64,000 nucleotides of DNA, taken from NCBI RefSeq assembly GCF_020639365.1, contig NZ_JAINUL010000001.1, positions 7,104,211-7,168,210 of the forward strand, read 5' to 3'. Below, in pieces: positions 44,182 to 53,296 of the stretch. The first letter of the stretch is position 1. Each line of letters opens with the position of its first letter. The position numbers and the translations under genes were made by a program. The notes below the pieces were generated by a model. That model did no database searches and was not told where the DNA came from. It saw nothing but the letters and a program-made list of their open reading frames with translations. Source of the DNA: Streptomyces flavotricini (lineage in GTDB: Bacteria > Actinomycetota > Actinomycetes > Streptomycetales > Streptomycetaceae).

Positions 44182-45027
44182 ATGAGCGGCGACACGGCAC
44201 TGGTGCTGGGCGGCGGGGGACTCACCGGCGTCGGCTGGGAGGCGGGCATCCTGTACGGGCTCGCGGAGGCGGGCGTGGACCTGACCGCCGCCGACCTCGT
44301 CGTCGGCACCTCCGCCGGCTCGGTGGTGGGGGCCCAGCTCACCTCCGGGCTGCTCAGCCCGCGGGAGCTGTACGAGCGCCAGCTCGGCGATCCCGCGGGC
44401 GAGGTCGCCGCCCGGCTCGGTACCGGGCTCATCGCCCGGTACGCCGTCGCGATGGTGCGCTCGCGGGATCCGAAGGCCTACCGCAGGCGGGTCGGCGCCC
44501 TCGCGCTCGCCGCCGACACCGGCGAGGAGGCGGAGCGGCGCAAGGTGCTGGAGGCCCGGCTCGTCTCGCACGCGTGGCCCGGGCGCAGGCTGGTCGTCAC
44601 CGCCGTCGACGCGCTCACCGGCGAGCTCGCCGCCTTCGACCGGGAGAGCGGGGCCGGGCTGGTCGACGCGGTCTCGGCGAGCTGCGCGGTGCCCGGGGTG
44701 TGGCCGCCGGTCACGGTCGGCGGGCGGCGGTTCATCGACGGCGGTATCCGCTCCGCGACCAACGCCGACCTCGCCTCCGGCTGCGCACGGGTGGTGATCC
44801 TCGCGCCGATGGCGCTCGGATCCGGACTCGTCCCCTCGCCGGCAGCCCAAGCGGCCCGGCTGCGCGAGGCGGGGGCGCGGGTGCTGCTGATCACCCCGTC
44901 CGCGCAGGCCCGCAAGGCCTTCGGGCGCAACGTCCTGGACCCGGCGCGGCGGGACCCGGCGGCGCGGGCCGGATTCGCGCAGGCCGCGGAGCACGCCGCC
45001 GAGGCGGCCGCCGTCTGGGCGGGCTGA
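44182..45027 (+). CDS. patatin-like phospholipase family protein
   Basis: A 281-residue lipid hydrolase with the glycine-rich oxyanion loop GGGGLTGVGWEAGILYGL (about 10-27), the nucleophile elbow GTSAGS and the second catalytic Asp in RRFIDGGIRSATNADLA. It should cleave phospholipids or acylglycerols. ATG 44182 follows GAAGAGGGG. The next gene starts 27 bases later. Confidence 0.92.
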   Translation: MSGDTALVLGGGGLTGVGWEAGILYGLAEAGVDLTAADLVVGTSAGSVVGAQLTSGLLSPRELYERQLGDPAGEVAARLGTGLIARYAVAMVRSRDPKAYRRRVGALALAADTGEEAERRKVLEARLVSHAWPGRRLVVTAVDALTGELAAFDRESGAGLVDAVSASCAVPGVWPPVTVGGRRFIDGGIRSATNADLASGCARVVILAPMALGSGLVPSPAAQAARLREAGARVLLITPSAQARKAFGRNVLDPARRDPAARAGFAQAAEHAAEAAAVWAG

Positions 45028-45041
45028 CCCGCCGCCTGCCG

Positions 45042-45047
45042 GACAAT
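45042..45047 (+). promoter_or_regulatory. -10 box for a leaderless spermidine-synthase-like transcript
   Basis: GACAAT ends seven bases before the predicted start at GTG 45054. Confidence 0.4.
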
Positions 45048-45053
45048 GGTGCG

Positions 45054-45902
45054 GTGAGCGACGAACAGATCCCGGTCATCCGGGACGTGGGCCAGGGCAC
45101 TGCCAAACTGATGCCGGACGTGGACCGGGACCGGGCCTGGCTGCTGACCGTCGACGGCGCGCCGCAGTCGTACGTGGACCTCGACGATCCCGGGCACCTG
45201 GAATTCGAGTACGTACGCCGGCTCGCGCACGTACTCGACAGCGTGGCGGAGCCGGGGGCCGCGCTGGACCTGCTGCACCTCGGCGGCGGCGCGCTGACGC
45301 TGCCCCGCTACGCGGCGGCGACCCGGCCGGGCTCCCGGCAGACGGTCGTGGAGTTCGACGCCGCCCTGGTGGAGCTGGTCGCGGAGCACCTGCCGCTGCC
45401 GGCCGCATCGGGTGTCACCGTGCACGCCGCCGACGCGCGGGCCTGGCTGGAGGGCGCCCCCGCGGACAGCGCGGACGTGCTCGTCGCCGACGTGTTCGGC
45501 GGCTCGCGGGTGCCGGCGCAGCTGACCTCCGTGGAGTACGCGCGGGAGGCTGCGCGGGTGCTGCGGCCGGGCGGGGTCTACGCGGCGAACCTGGCCGACG
45601 GGGCGCCGTTCGACTTCCTGCGGGCCCAGCTCGCCAATTTCGGCGCGGTGTTCGGGGAGCTCGCGCTCGTCGCGGAGCCGGGGGTGCTGCGCGGGAGGCG
45701 GTTCGGGAACGCCGTGCTCCTCGCCTCGGACGCGGAGCTGCCGGTGGCCGCGCTGTCCCGGCGGTGCGCCGCGGACGCGTTCGCGGCACGGGTCGAGGAC
45801 GGCGCGGCCCTGGCCCGGTTCATGAAGGGGGCGGCGCCGGTGGCGGACGCGGACGCCGTCGCTTCGCCCGAGCCGCCGGAGGGCGCGTTCAGCCTGGGCT
45901 GA
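45054..45902 (+). CDS. spermidine synthase-like methyltransferase-fold protein
   Basis: A 282-residue class I SAM-binding fold of the spermidine-synthase family. It has LLHLGGGALTLPRY (glycine-rich loop), VEFD (acidic strand end) and an aspartate pair in HAADARAW. The family includes aminopropyltransferases and uncharacterised fused forms. The true substrate is uncertain. GTG 45054 agrees with a leaderless start. It overlaps the end of the convergent MFS gene by 14 bases. Confidence 0.85.
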   Translation: MSDEQIPVIRDVGQGTAKLMPDVDRDRAWLLTVDGAPQSYVDLDDPGHLEFEYVRRLAHVLDSVAEPGAALDLLHLGGGALTLPRYAAATRPGSRQTVVEFDAALVELVAEHLPLPAASGVTVHAADARAWLEGAPADSADVLVADVFGGSRVPAQLTSVEYAREAARVLRPGGVYAANLADGAPFDFLRAQLANFGAVFGELALVAEPGVLRGRRFGNAVLLASDAELPVAALSRRCAADAFAARVEDGAALARFMKGAAPVADADAVASPEPPEGAFSLG

Positions 45903-47229
45903 CGCCGCTGGACTCGGCCGCCGGGGCGGGAGCGGCGGCGGCCGGGAGCCCGGCGGCCTTCGGCGGAGCGGCCTTGCGGGTCACCCGGCGGACGTCCGGG
46001 ACGAAGAGGACGGCAGCGGTGCCCAGCACGACCAGCGCGGCGCAGCCCCACAGCGCCGAGGTGCGGCCGAAGGCCGACTCGACCGGGCCGGCCACGGCGG
46101 TCGCCAGCGGGAGCATCGACACGGAGCCGAACCAGTCGTACGCGGAGACCCGGGAGAACTTCTCCTCCGGGATCTCCTGGTGCATGGTCGTCATCCAGTT
46201 CACGCCGAACACCTCGATGGCGGTCCCGCTGACGAACATCACCGCGCACAGGCCCCACACCGGCAGCGGGACCGCCAGACCCGCCGAGGGGAGGGCCAGC
46301 GGGAACACGCACAGGGTGCCGACCAGCAGCAGCCGGCGCGGTTTCCACACCATCATCAGGACGGCGCCGGCGATGGTGCCGATGCCGAAGAAGCCCAGCG
46401 CCAGGCCCCACGGGGCCGGCCCGCCCAGCTGGTCCCGGGCGACCAGAGGCCCGTACACCGCCTCCGCGGCGCCGACGACGGCGACGACCACGGAGAACTG
46501 GAGCACGATGCTCCACAGCCAGGGCCGGGTCCGGAACTCCACCCAGCCCTCGCGCAGGTCCGCCAGCAGACCGCCGCCGGGAGCCCGGTCGGCGACGTGG
46601 CCGACGTCGAGGAAGGCGCGCATCGCCCCCGCGACGGCGAAGGCGGCCGCGTCCACGGCCAGGACCCAGCCCGGGCCGATCGCGGCGATCATGGCGCCGC
46701 CGAGGGCCGCGCCGCCGATGCCGGCGCCGTTCATGGCCATGCGGAACAGGGCGAAGGCGCGGTTGGCGTGCTCGGCGGAGACGCTGGCGAGCAGCATGCC
46801 CTCGGCGGCCGGGTTGAAGAAGGCCTGGCCCGTACCGCAGAGCGCGGTGAGCAGCATCATCTGCCACAGCTGCGGCTGTCCGGTCAGGACGAGGACGGCG
46901 AAGGCGGCCTGCGAGACGCAGTTGAGGGCGTTGGCCGCGACCATCACGCGGTGGCGCGGCATCCGGTCGGCGAGCGCCCCGCCTATGAGCAGGAAGAGGA
47001 CGAGCGGGAGCGTACGGGCCGCCGCCACCAGGCCCACGTCGCCGCCGGAGCCGCCCGCCTCCAGGACGGCGAAGGCCGAGGCGATGAGCGCTCCGTGGCT
47101 GCCGAGGTTCGTCACGACCGCGGCGCCCGTGAGCAGGGTGTAGTTGCGGCCCGCCCAGGCGGGCCGGCGGCGGTGTGCGGTCGTACGGGACGGTGCGGTG
47201 GGGGGAGAACTCACCCCCGGACTATCCAC
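45889..47229 (-). CDS. MFS transporter
   Basis: A 446-residue major facilitator with about 12 helices and the motif A-like loop ADRMPRHRVM after the second helix. It resembles the drug-efflux/DHA groups such as EntS-like exporters. Start at ATG 47229; a GTG a few codons in (47214) is also possible. Substrate unknown. Confidence 0.9.
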   Translation of the reverse strand: MDSPGVSSPPTAPSRTTAHRRRPAWAGRNYTLLTGAAVVTNLGSHGALIASAFAVLEAGGSGGDVGLVAAARTLPLVLFLLIGGALADRMPRHRVMVAANALNCVSQAAFAVLVLTGQPQLWQMMLLTALCGTGQAFFNPAAEGMLLASVSAEHANRAFALFRMAMNGAGIGGAALGGAMIAAIGPGWVLAVDAAAFAVAGAMRAFLDVGHVADRAPGGGLLADLREGWVEFRTRPWLWSIVLQFSVVVAVVGAAEAVYGPLVARDQLGGPAPWGLALGFFGIGTIAGAVLMMVWKPRRLLLVGTLCVFPLALPSAGLAVPLPVWGLCAVMFVSGTAIEVFGVNWMTTMHQEIPEEKFSRVSAYDWFGSVSMLPLATAVAGPVESAFGRTSALWGCAALVVLGTAAVLFVPDVRRVTRKAAPPKAAGLPAAAAPAPAAESSGVSPG

Positions 47230-47309
47230 GCCCCGGGCCGAGAATCCAAACGGATTAGGGTCCGGGGCGCGGGGCGGGACGAATGGTGCCGAAGGGTTCG
47301 GCCCGCGGG

Positions 47310-48344
47310 TCAGCTGTTGCTGGCGGTGCCGTTGAGGCGCACCGAGCTGAGGATCTTGTCCATCGTCTCCTGCGGGACCTCGCCCTGGACGCCGGCGGCG
47401 CTGTAGAGGATCCAGCTGGAGAAGTCACCGTTGGCGGTCTTGAAGCTGAACGCGATGGACTTGCCGTCGGAGGAGCACTTGTTCTCCTTGGGCACGCCGA
47501 TCGCCGTCGCGGTCGCCATGTGGCCCTTGAGGCCGGAGGACGTGGTGTACTCCTTCGGCTCCGAGACCTTCACGGTGCCCTTGGGCGCCTTCTGCGCGTA
47601 GGCGGCGTACGCCCAGTTGCCGGCCTCGTTCTTCACCGCCTCGGCGGTGTCCTTGGCGCCCTGGCCGCCCTTGGTGCCGGTGCCGGCGAGTCCGGTCGAC
47701 TCCTCACGGCCGTCCTTGTTGGAGTCGATCTTGCACCAGTCCTCCTTGAGGAAGGCCGGCGCGGAGAAGCTGATGATCGGCATGCCGTCGTTCTTGCTGT
47801 CGTCCGTGAAGCCCGAGATGACGCCGGCGCTCGCGACGTTCCACTCCGGCGGGACGTCGAAGGCGGTGCCGTACTTGGGGTTGAGGACGACCTTCCAGCC
47901 CGGGATCACCGGCTTGACGTCGCCGCCGGAGCGCGGGTTGGCGCCGGGCGAGGCCGGGGCCTCGGACGCGGCCGGGGCCGAGGAGGACGCGGCGGGCTTG
48001 CTGTCGGCCACGTCGTTCTTCTTGTCGTCCCGGGTCAGGACGAACGCGCCGGTGCCGGCCGCCGCCACGACGACCGCGGACGCGGCGACGATGGCCACCG
48101 TCTTCGTCGAGAAGGGGCTACCGCCGCTCTTCGGCTGCTGCACGGGCTGCTGCGGCTGGCCCCAGGGCTGCGTCTGCGGTTGGGGCTGGTAGTCGGCCTG
48201 CGGGTATCCGTACCCGGGCTGCTGCTGGTAGGGGTTCGGCTGCTGTCCCGGCTGCGCCGGCTGCCCCTGCTGCTGGTACGGGTTCTGATGCGCGTCCTGA
48301 GGGTTCTGCTGTCCCCCGGGCGGCTGCTGCTGTCCTGGCCACAT
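47310..48344 (-). CDS. Pro/Gln-rich membrane-anchored protein
   Basis: A 344-residue protein. Residues 1-75 are Pro/Gln/Tyr/Gly-rich (QQP, NPYQQQ repeats), a membrane helix follows at about 82-105 (TVAIVAASAVVVAAAGTGAF), then a low-complexity Ala/Ser linker and a conserved extracytoplasmic domain (about 150-344). The architecture matches Streptomyces proteins of unknown function that may span the envelope. ATG 48344 (MWPGQQQPPGG) is chosen over an upstream start. Confidence 0.82.
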   Translation of the reverse strand: MWPGQQQPPGGQQNPQDAHQNPYQQQGQPAQPGQQPNPYQQQPGYGYPQADYQPQPQTQPWGQPQQPVQQPKSGGSPFSTKTVAIVAASAVVVAAAGTGAFVLTRDDKKNDVADSKPAASSSAPAASEAPASPGANPRSGGDVKPVIPGWKVVLNPKYGTAFDVPPEWNVASAGVISGFTDDSKNDGMPIISFSAPAFLKEDWCKIDSNKDGREESTGLAGTGTKGGQGAKDTAEAVKNEAGNWAYAAYAQKAPKGTVKVSEPKEYTTSSGLKGHMATATAIGVPKENKCSSDGKSIAFSFKTANGDFSSWILYSAAGVQGEVPQETMDKILSSVRLNGTASNS

Positions 48345-48425
48345 GGCCGGTAACGATAGTGGGCGTGCATGTCGGGAGGCACGTCCGCCCCGTGTGAAGG
48401 TCTGGCCAGGGTGTCTACTCGTGGG

Positions 48426-48431
48426 TAACAT
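48426..48431 (+). promoter_or_regulatory. -10 box for a leaderless DUF4442 transcript
   Basis: TAACAT ends seven bases before 48438, two bases ahead of ATG 48440. Confidence 0.45.
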
Positions 48432-48439
48432 TGCATCTC

Positions 48440-48892
48440 ATGAGCGCAGATCAGATGAACGTGGGCGAACTGCTCGCCGCGACGGTGCCGATGGCCCGGA
48501 CCCTGAACCTCCAGTTCCTGGAGACCACCCCCGAGCGTGCGGTCGTCCGGCTGCCGGACCAGCCCGACTACCACAACCACGTGGGCGGCCCGCACGCCGG
48601 CGCCATGTTCACCCTCGCCGAGTCCGCGAGCGGCGCGATCGTCCTGGCCGCCTTCGGCGACCAGCTCTCGCGCGCCGTGCCCCTCGCCGTCAAGGCCGAG
48701 ATCGGCTACAAGAAGCTCGCCAAGGGCGTCGTGACGGCCACCGCCACCCTCGGTCGCCCGGCCGCCGAGGTCGTCGCCGAACTCGACGCGGGCGGCCGCC
48801 CCGAGTTCCCCGTCACCATCGCCATCCAGCGCGAGGACGAGGCCGTCACCGGCGAGATGACCGTCGTCTGGACCCTGCGCCCCAACGCGTAA
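48440..48892 (+). CDS. hotdog-fold protein, PaaI/DUF4442-like
   Basis: A 150-residue thioesterase-fold protein with the hotdog helix region YHNHVGGPHAGAMFTLAESA and a C-terminal strand. Members hydrolyse acyl-CoA or hold acyl substrates. It probably has no SD and is leaderless. It is divergent from the Pro/Gln-rich protein gene. Confidence 0.87.
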   Translation: MSADQMNVGELLAATVPMARTLNLQFLETTPERAVVRLPDQPDYHNHVGGPHAGAMFTLAESASGAIVLAAFGDQLSRAVPLAVKAEIGYKKLAKGVVTATATLGRPAAEVVAELDAGGRPEFPVTIAIQREDEAVTGEMTVVWTLRPNA

Positions 48893-48923
48893 CCGCGCGC
48901 CCGCCGGCGCAGCCGCCGGCCCC

Positions 48924-48968
48924 GGACCCGCCCGAGGACGAGAGCACCCGCGTCCTCGGGCGGGTTCC
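48924..48968 (+). terminator. terminator after the hotdog gene
   Basis: CCCGAGGACG (48931-48940) pairs with CGTCCTCGGG (48951-48960), and the pairing extends outward through CCCGC/GCGGG. The stem is long and GC-rich. Confidence 0.75.
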
Positions 48969-49031
48969 GTGTTTTCGGGGGTGGGGGCGCGGGCAGGGCT
49001 GGAGTCCGCGGGTGACGAACCGGAGGTGGCC

Positions 49032-49232
49032 GTGGCCAAGGTGGACATCGAGCTCGACGCCGAGCTCGTGGTGGAGGTGATGGTCCTCGCCGGGATCGGC
49101 TCGCCCCAGGACGCCGTGGAGGCCGTCGTGCGGGACTACATCGCGCGCGGGCACCGCACCGAGGCGCGCGTACGGGCGCAGGACGGACCCCGCCGCCAGG
49201 CCGATGCCGCGGAGCCGCCGCCGCAGGGCTGA
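49032..49232 (+). CDS. VapB-like antitoxin-family protein (ribbon-helix-helix), no toxin partner
   Basis: A 66-residue protein with a ribbon-helix-helix start (AKVDIELDAELVVEVMVLAG) and a DUF2191/VapB-like segment VRDYIARG. GTG 49032 follows GGAGG at 49022-49026 and gives a length in the VapB range. No PIN-domain toxin is adjacent, so it is an orphan regulator or a relic. Confidence 0.75.
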   Translation: MAKVDIELDAELVVEVMVLAGIGSPQDAVEAVVRDYIARGHRTEARVRAQDGPRRQADAAEPPPQG

Positions 49233-49354
49233 ACTCGGCGCGGCGGTGGCGCGTCCGGCCGGGCCCGGGCGGGGCGGCGGCGCACAGTGGGCGGCGGGAG
49301 CGGTCCGGCGCGGGCCGCTCCCGCCGACCCGAGCCGCAGCCGCAGGGAGCGCCC

Positions 49355-51871
49355 ATGAGCGAGGCCGTGTCCAGACGCCGCGCGATCGGGCTGCTCGCGG
49401 CGGCGGGCGCCGCCCTGGGAGCCGGCGGCTGCGTGGCCGCGGTACCGACCGGCGGCCCGGGCCCCCGAAAGCCCTCGCCGTCCGCCGCGGCGACCGGGGC
49501 CGCCGCCGGCCGGCCCGGCAGTGCCGCCCGCATCGACGCCCTGCTGGAGCGGCTCACCCTGGAGGAGAAGACCGCCCTGCTGCACGGCGGCCCGGACCCC
49601 GCGCCCCTCGGGCAGGCCGGGTACGTCCCCGGCGTACCGCGCCTCGGCATCCCGGCGCTGCGGCTCGCCGACGGCCCGGCCGGGGTGCGGGTCGCGCGGC
49701 CCGCCACCGCACTGCCCGCCCCCGTCATGCTGGCCTCCGCCTTCGACCCGGCGCTGGCCCGCGAGTACGGCAGGGTCATCGGCCGCGAGGGCCGGGCGCT
49801 CGGCCAGGACGTACTCCTCTCCCCGATGGCCAACCTGATCCGCACCCCCTACGCCGGGCGGAACTTCGAGACCTTCGCCGAGGACCCGCGGCTGACCGCG
49901 GACCTCGTCGCGGAGGTGGTCCGCGGCATCCAGGACGAGGGGCTCATCGCCACCGTCAAGCACTTCGCCCTGAACAACCAGGAGCAGGGCCGCGACACCG
50001 TCGACGCCATCGCAGGCGAACAGACCCTGCACGAGACCGAGCTGCGCGGCTTCGAGGCCGCCGTCGCCGCCGGGGCCGGCGCGGTGATGGGCGCGTACAA
50101 CAAGGTCAACGGCACGTACGCCTGCGAGAACAAGCCCCTGCTCGACGAACTGCTCCGCGGGCGCTGGGGGTTCGGCGGCTGGGTGATGTCCGACTGGAAC
50201 GCGGCCCACAGCACGGTCGCCGCCATCGGCGCCGGCCTCGACATGGAGATGCCCGGCGGCACCCACTTCGGCTCCCCGCTCCAGCAGGCGGTGCGCGGCG
50301 GAACCGTCCACGAGGACACCGTGGACCTCGCGGTACGCCGGATCCTGACCACCATGGACCGGTTCGGGCTGCTCGCCGCACGCCCGCCGGCCCGGCCCGC
50401 CCGCGACGCCGCCGCCGGGGCCCGGGTCGCCCGCAAGGTCGCGGCCGCGGGCGCCGTACTGCTGCGCAACGAGCACGCGACCCTGCCGCTGACCGGCGCC
50501 TCGGCCCGCTCGATCGCCGTGATCGGCCCCACAGGGCAGGTGCCCTTCGTCGGCGGCGGGGGCAGCGCGCACGTCCTCGCCGACCGGGCGCCCGGCCCGG
50601 TCGACGCCATCAGACGGCGCGCCGGCAACGGCAGTACGGTGCGCTACGCGGTCGGCGAGGACCTGTACGGCCGCCCGCTCCCGGCGAAACTGCTCGACCC
50701 ACCCGCCGACCTGGCCGACCGGCGTGTGGAGGCCGGGCGGAGCTGGAGCCACCAGGGCGAGTTCACGCTCACCGCGGACGAGGAGTGGACGCTCCTCGTC
50801 CACCACACCGGGAAGCGGCCCGCCGTACGCCTCGACGGCGAGGAGCTCTTCCCCGTCCGGCCCGGCGTGGCCGAGCAGTTCGCCGGCGGCCTCCTGGGCG
50901 CCGCGCCCGACGGGCTCGCCGTCCGCCGCCGCACCCTCTCCCTCACGGCGGGCACCCACCGGCTCGCCGTCTTCGCCGAGGGCGGGGCCAGAGGGCAGCG
51001 CTTCCGGCTGCGGCACACCACGAACGCGACCCGCGCCGCCGACCTGGCCGAGGCCGTGAAGGCCGCCGAGCAGGCACACAGCGTCGTGCTGTTCGCCTAC
51101 GAGGACGCCACCGAGGGCACCGACCGGACCTCGCTGGGGCTGCCGGGCGGGCAGGCGCGGCTGATCGAGGCGGTCGCCGCCGCGAACCCCCGCACCACGG
51201 TCGTGCTGAACACCTCCTCCAGTACGACCATGCCGTGGCTCTCCCGCACCGGGGCGGTCCTCCAGATGTACTACCCGGGCCAGGAGGGCGCCGCGGCCAC
51301 CGCAGACCTCCTCTTCGGGGACGTGGACCCGGGAGGCCGGCTCACCCAGACGTTCCCGGCCGACGAGCGGGCCACCCCGGTCGGCGGTGACGCGCTGCGC
51401 TACCCGGGGGTGGGCGGGCGGCAGGAGTACGCCGAGGGCGTGCACGTCGGGCACCGCTGGTACGACGCGCAGCGCGTGGCCCCGCTGTTCCCGTTCGGGC
51501 ACGGGCTCTCGTACACGACCTGGGAGTACGAGAACCTGACCGTCCGGCCGGAGCGCGGCGGCCTGCGGGTCGGCTTCACGGTCCGCAACACCGGAAACCG
51601 CAAGGGCACCGAGGTGGCCCAGGTGTACGTCGGCCCCTCCGCGGAGCTGAAACTCGACCAGCCGGTGCGCGCGCTGGCCGGCTACCGGCGGCTCACCCTG
51701 GAGGCCGGCGAGGCCCGGCAGGTGGTCCTGGACATCGACGCCCGCGCGCTGTCCTCCTGGGACCCCGAAGCACACGCCTGGGTGCTGGGTTCAGGCCGTC
51801 GTGAAGTGTTCGCGGGCCGTTCCTCGCGCGAACTCCACCTGAGGGCAAAGGCTGTGGTCACGAGCAGATAG
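49355..51871 (+). CDS. glycoside hydrolase family 3 beta-glucosidase-type lipoprotein
   Basis: An 838-residue enzyme. It has a twin-arginine signal (SRRRAIG) ending in a lipobox GAGGC (C26), so it is probably Tat-exported and lipidated. The GH3 N-terminal barrel has the nucleophile region GWVMSDWNA, followed by a C-terminal alpha/beta domain, an inserted PA14-like region (about 420-560) and a final fibronectin III-like domain (about 730-810). It acts on beta-glucosides or similar sugars outside the cell. ATG 49355. Confidence 0.92.
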   Translation: MSEAVSRRRAIGLLAAAGAALGAGGCVAAVPTGGPGPRKPSPSAAATGAAAGRPGSAARIDALLERLTLEEKTALLHGGPDPAPLGQAGYVPGVPRLGIPALRLADGPAGVRVARPATALPAPVMLASAFDPALAREYGRVIGREGRALGQDVLLSPMANLIRTPYAGRNFETFAEDPRLTADLVAEVVRGIQDEGLIATVKHFALNNQEQGRDTVDAIAGEQTLHETELRGFEAAVAAGAGAVMGAYNKVNGTYACENKPLLDELLRGRWGFGGWVMSDWNAAHSTVAAIGAGLDMEMPGGTHFGSPLQQAVRGGTVHEDTVDLAVRRILTTMDRFGLLAARPPARPARDAAAGARVARKVAAAGAVLLRNEHATLPLTGASARSIAVIGPTGQVPFVGGGGSAHVLADRAPGPVDAIRRRAGNGSTVRYAVGEDLYGRPLPAKLLDPPADLADRRVEAGRSWSHQGEFTLTADEEWTLLVHHTGKRPAVRLDGEELFPVRPGVAEQFAGGLLGAAPDGLAVRRRTLSLTAGTHRLAVFAEGGARGQRFRLRHTTNATRAADLAEAVKAAEQAHSVVLFAYEDATEGTDRTSLGLPGGQARLIEAVAAANPRTTVVLNTSSSTTMPWLSRTGAVLQMYYPGQEGAAATADLLFGDVDPGGRLTQTFPADERATPVGGDALRYPGVGGRQEYAEGVHVGHRWYDAQRVAPLFPFGHGLSYTTWEYENLTVRPERGGLRVGFTVRNTGNRKGTEVAQVYVGPSAELKLDQPVRALAGYRRLTLEAGEARQVVLDIDARALSSWDPEAHAWVLGSGRREVFAGRSSRELHLRAKAVVTSR

Positions 51872-51928
51872 GCTGCCCGTTCGGCGTGTCACAGGGGACG
51901 CGCCGCCGCGATACGGGAGGACGTACCG

Positions 51929-52576
51929 GTGCACATCCAGGAATGGCTGGAGACGATTCCGGCGGTCAGCATCTATCTCCTGGTGGGTCTGGTCATCGGG
52001 CTCGAGAGCCTCGGCATCCCGCTGCCGGGAGAGATCATCCTGGTCAGCTCGGCGCTGCTGGCCTCGCAGCACGGCGAGATCGACCCCGTGGTCCTGGGGA
52101 TCTGCGCCTCCACCGGCGCGATCGTCGGCGACTCGATCGGCTACGCGATCGGGCGCAGGGGCGGCAAGCCGCTGCTGGAGCGGCTCGGGCGCCGCTTCCC
52201 CAAGCATTTCGGTCCGGATCACGTGGCCCAGGCGGAGCGCGCCTTCGAGAAGTGGGGCATGTGGGCCGTCTTCTTCGGACGGTTCGTGGCCCTGCTGCGG
52301 ATCTTCGCCGGTCCGCTGGCCGGCGTCCTGCACATGCCGTACTGGCGGTTCCTCGTCGCGAACATCCTCGGCGGGATCCTCTGGGCGGGCGGCACCACGG
52401 CCGTCATCTACTCGATCGGCATCGTCGCCGAGCCCTGGCTGAAGGGCTTCTCCTGGGTCGCGCTGGTGCTGGCCCTGGTGATCGGCCTCACGGTGACGAT
52501 GGTGCTGCGCAGCCGGATGAAGAAGGCGGCCGCGGCCGCTGCCGCAACGGAGACGGCGGCCGCCGCGGCCGAGTAG
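51929..52576 (+). CDS. DedA family membrane protein
   Basis: A 215-residue DedA/SNARE-associated membrane protein with the family core ESLGIPLPGEIILVSSALLA and FFGRFVALLRIFAGPLAG. DedA proteins keep membrane potential and lipid-carrier recycling, which links it in function to UppP and TVP38. GTG 51929 starts 57 bases after the GH3 gene. Confidence 0.92.
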   Translation: MHIQEWLETIPAVSIYLLVGLVIGLESLGIPLPGEIILVSSALLASQHGEIDPVVLGICASTGAIVGDSIGYAIGRRGGKPLLERLGRRFPKHFGPDHVAQAERAFEKWGMWAVFFGRFVALLRIFAGPLAGVLHMPYWRFLVANILGGILWAGGTTAVIYSIGIVAEPWLKGFSWVALVLALVIGLTVTMVLRSRMKKAAAAAAATETAAAAAE

Positions 52577-52586
52577 CCGGCCGCGG
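52563..52586. terminator. bidirectional terminator overlapping the dedA stop
   Basis: CCGCGGCC (52563-52570) pairs with GGCCGCGG (52579-52586). The 8-base loop contains the dedA stop TAG. Confidence 0.6.
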
Positions 52587-52607
52587 GCCACGGGCGCCTG
52601 CGCAGGG

Positions 52608-53159
52608 CTACTGCGGGGGCTGGACGGCGGCGCGGTGCTGCTCGGCCAGGTCCGCGTACATCAGGGCGTTGACCTTGATGCCCTCGCGCTCCTCCTCGGT
52701 CAGCTCGCGCCGCACCTTCGCCGGCACGCCCGCGACCAGCGAACCGGGCGGGACCACCATGCCCTGCGGGACCAGGGCCTGCGCGGCGACCAGCGAGCCG
52801 GCTCCGATCACCGCGCCGTTCAGGACGGTGGCCCCCATGCCGATGAGGCAGTCGTCCTCGACGGTGCAGCCGTGCACCACCGCGTTGTGGCCGATGGAGA
52901 CGCGCTCGCCGATCGAGACGGGGAACCCGGGGTCGACGTGCAGCGTGCAGTTGTCCTGCACGTTGCTGTCCGCGCCGATCGAGATCGGGCCGCAGTCGGC
53001 GCGCAGCACCGCCGAGTACCAGAGGCTCGAGTTCGGGGCCATCGTGACCTCGCCGAGGACCACCGAGGTCGGTGCGGTGAAGGCCGTGGGATCGATCTGC
53101 GGGCTCTTGCCGCCCACGCCCGCGACGAGTGCCCGGCCCCGGTCCGCGTGATACGTCAT
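52608..53159 (-). CDS. gamma carbonic anhydrase family protein
   Basis: A 183-residue left-handed beta-helix protein of the gamma-carbonic anhydrase/PaaY type. Zinc-ligand histidines lie in DNCTLHVD, SIGHNAVVHGC, so metal binding is likely. ATG 53159. The neighbouring gene also carries hexapeptide repeats but on the opposite strand. Confidence 0.92.
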   Translation of the reverse strand: MTYHADRGRALVAGVGGKSPQIDPTAFTAPTSVVLGEVTMAPNSSLWYSAVLRADCGPISIGADSNVQDNCTLHVDPGFPVSIGERVSIGHNAVVHGCTVEDDCLIGMGATVLNGAVIGAGSLVAAQALVPQGMVVPPGSLVAGVPAKVRRELTEEEREGIKVNALMYADLAEQHRAAVQPPQ

Positions 53160-53284
53160 GTTCTCTTCCTCAGTCCTGTGTGCTGGAGTGCCCTGCGTGT
53201 CGCGCTATCGGCACGGTAGGGCACGGCGCCGGCCCGACCGGCGATGGGGTGAAGATCACGGCGCGCTCCGGGCGCCCGGCGCGT

Positions 53285-53290
53285 TACGGT
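53285..53290 (+). promoter_or_regulatory. -10 box for a leaderless LbetaH acyltransferase transcript
   Basis: TACGGT ends seven bases before GTG 53297. Confidence 0.45.
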
Positions 53291-53296
53291 GACCCG

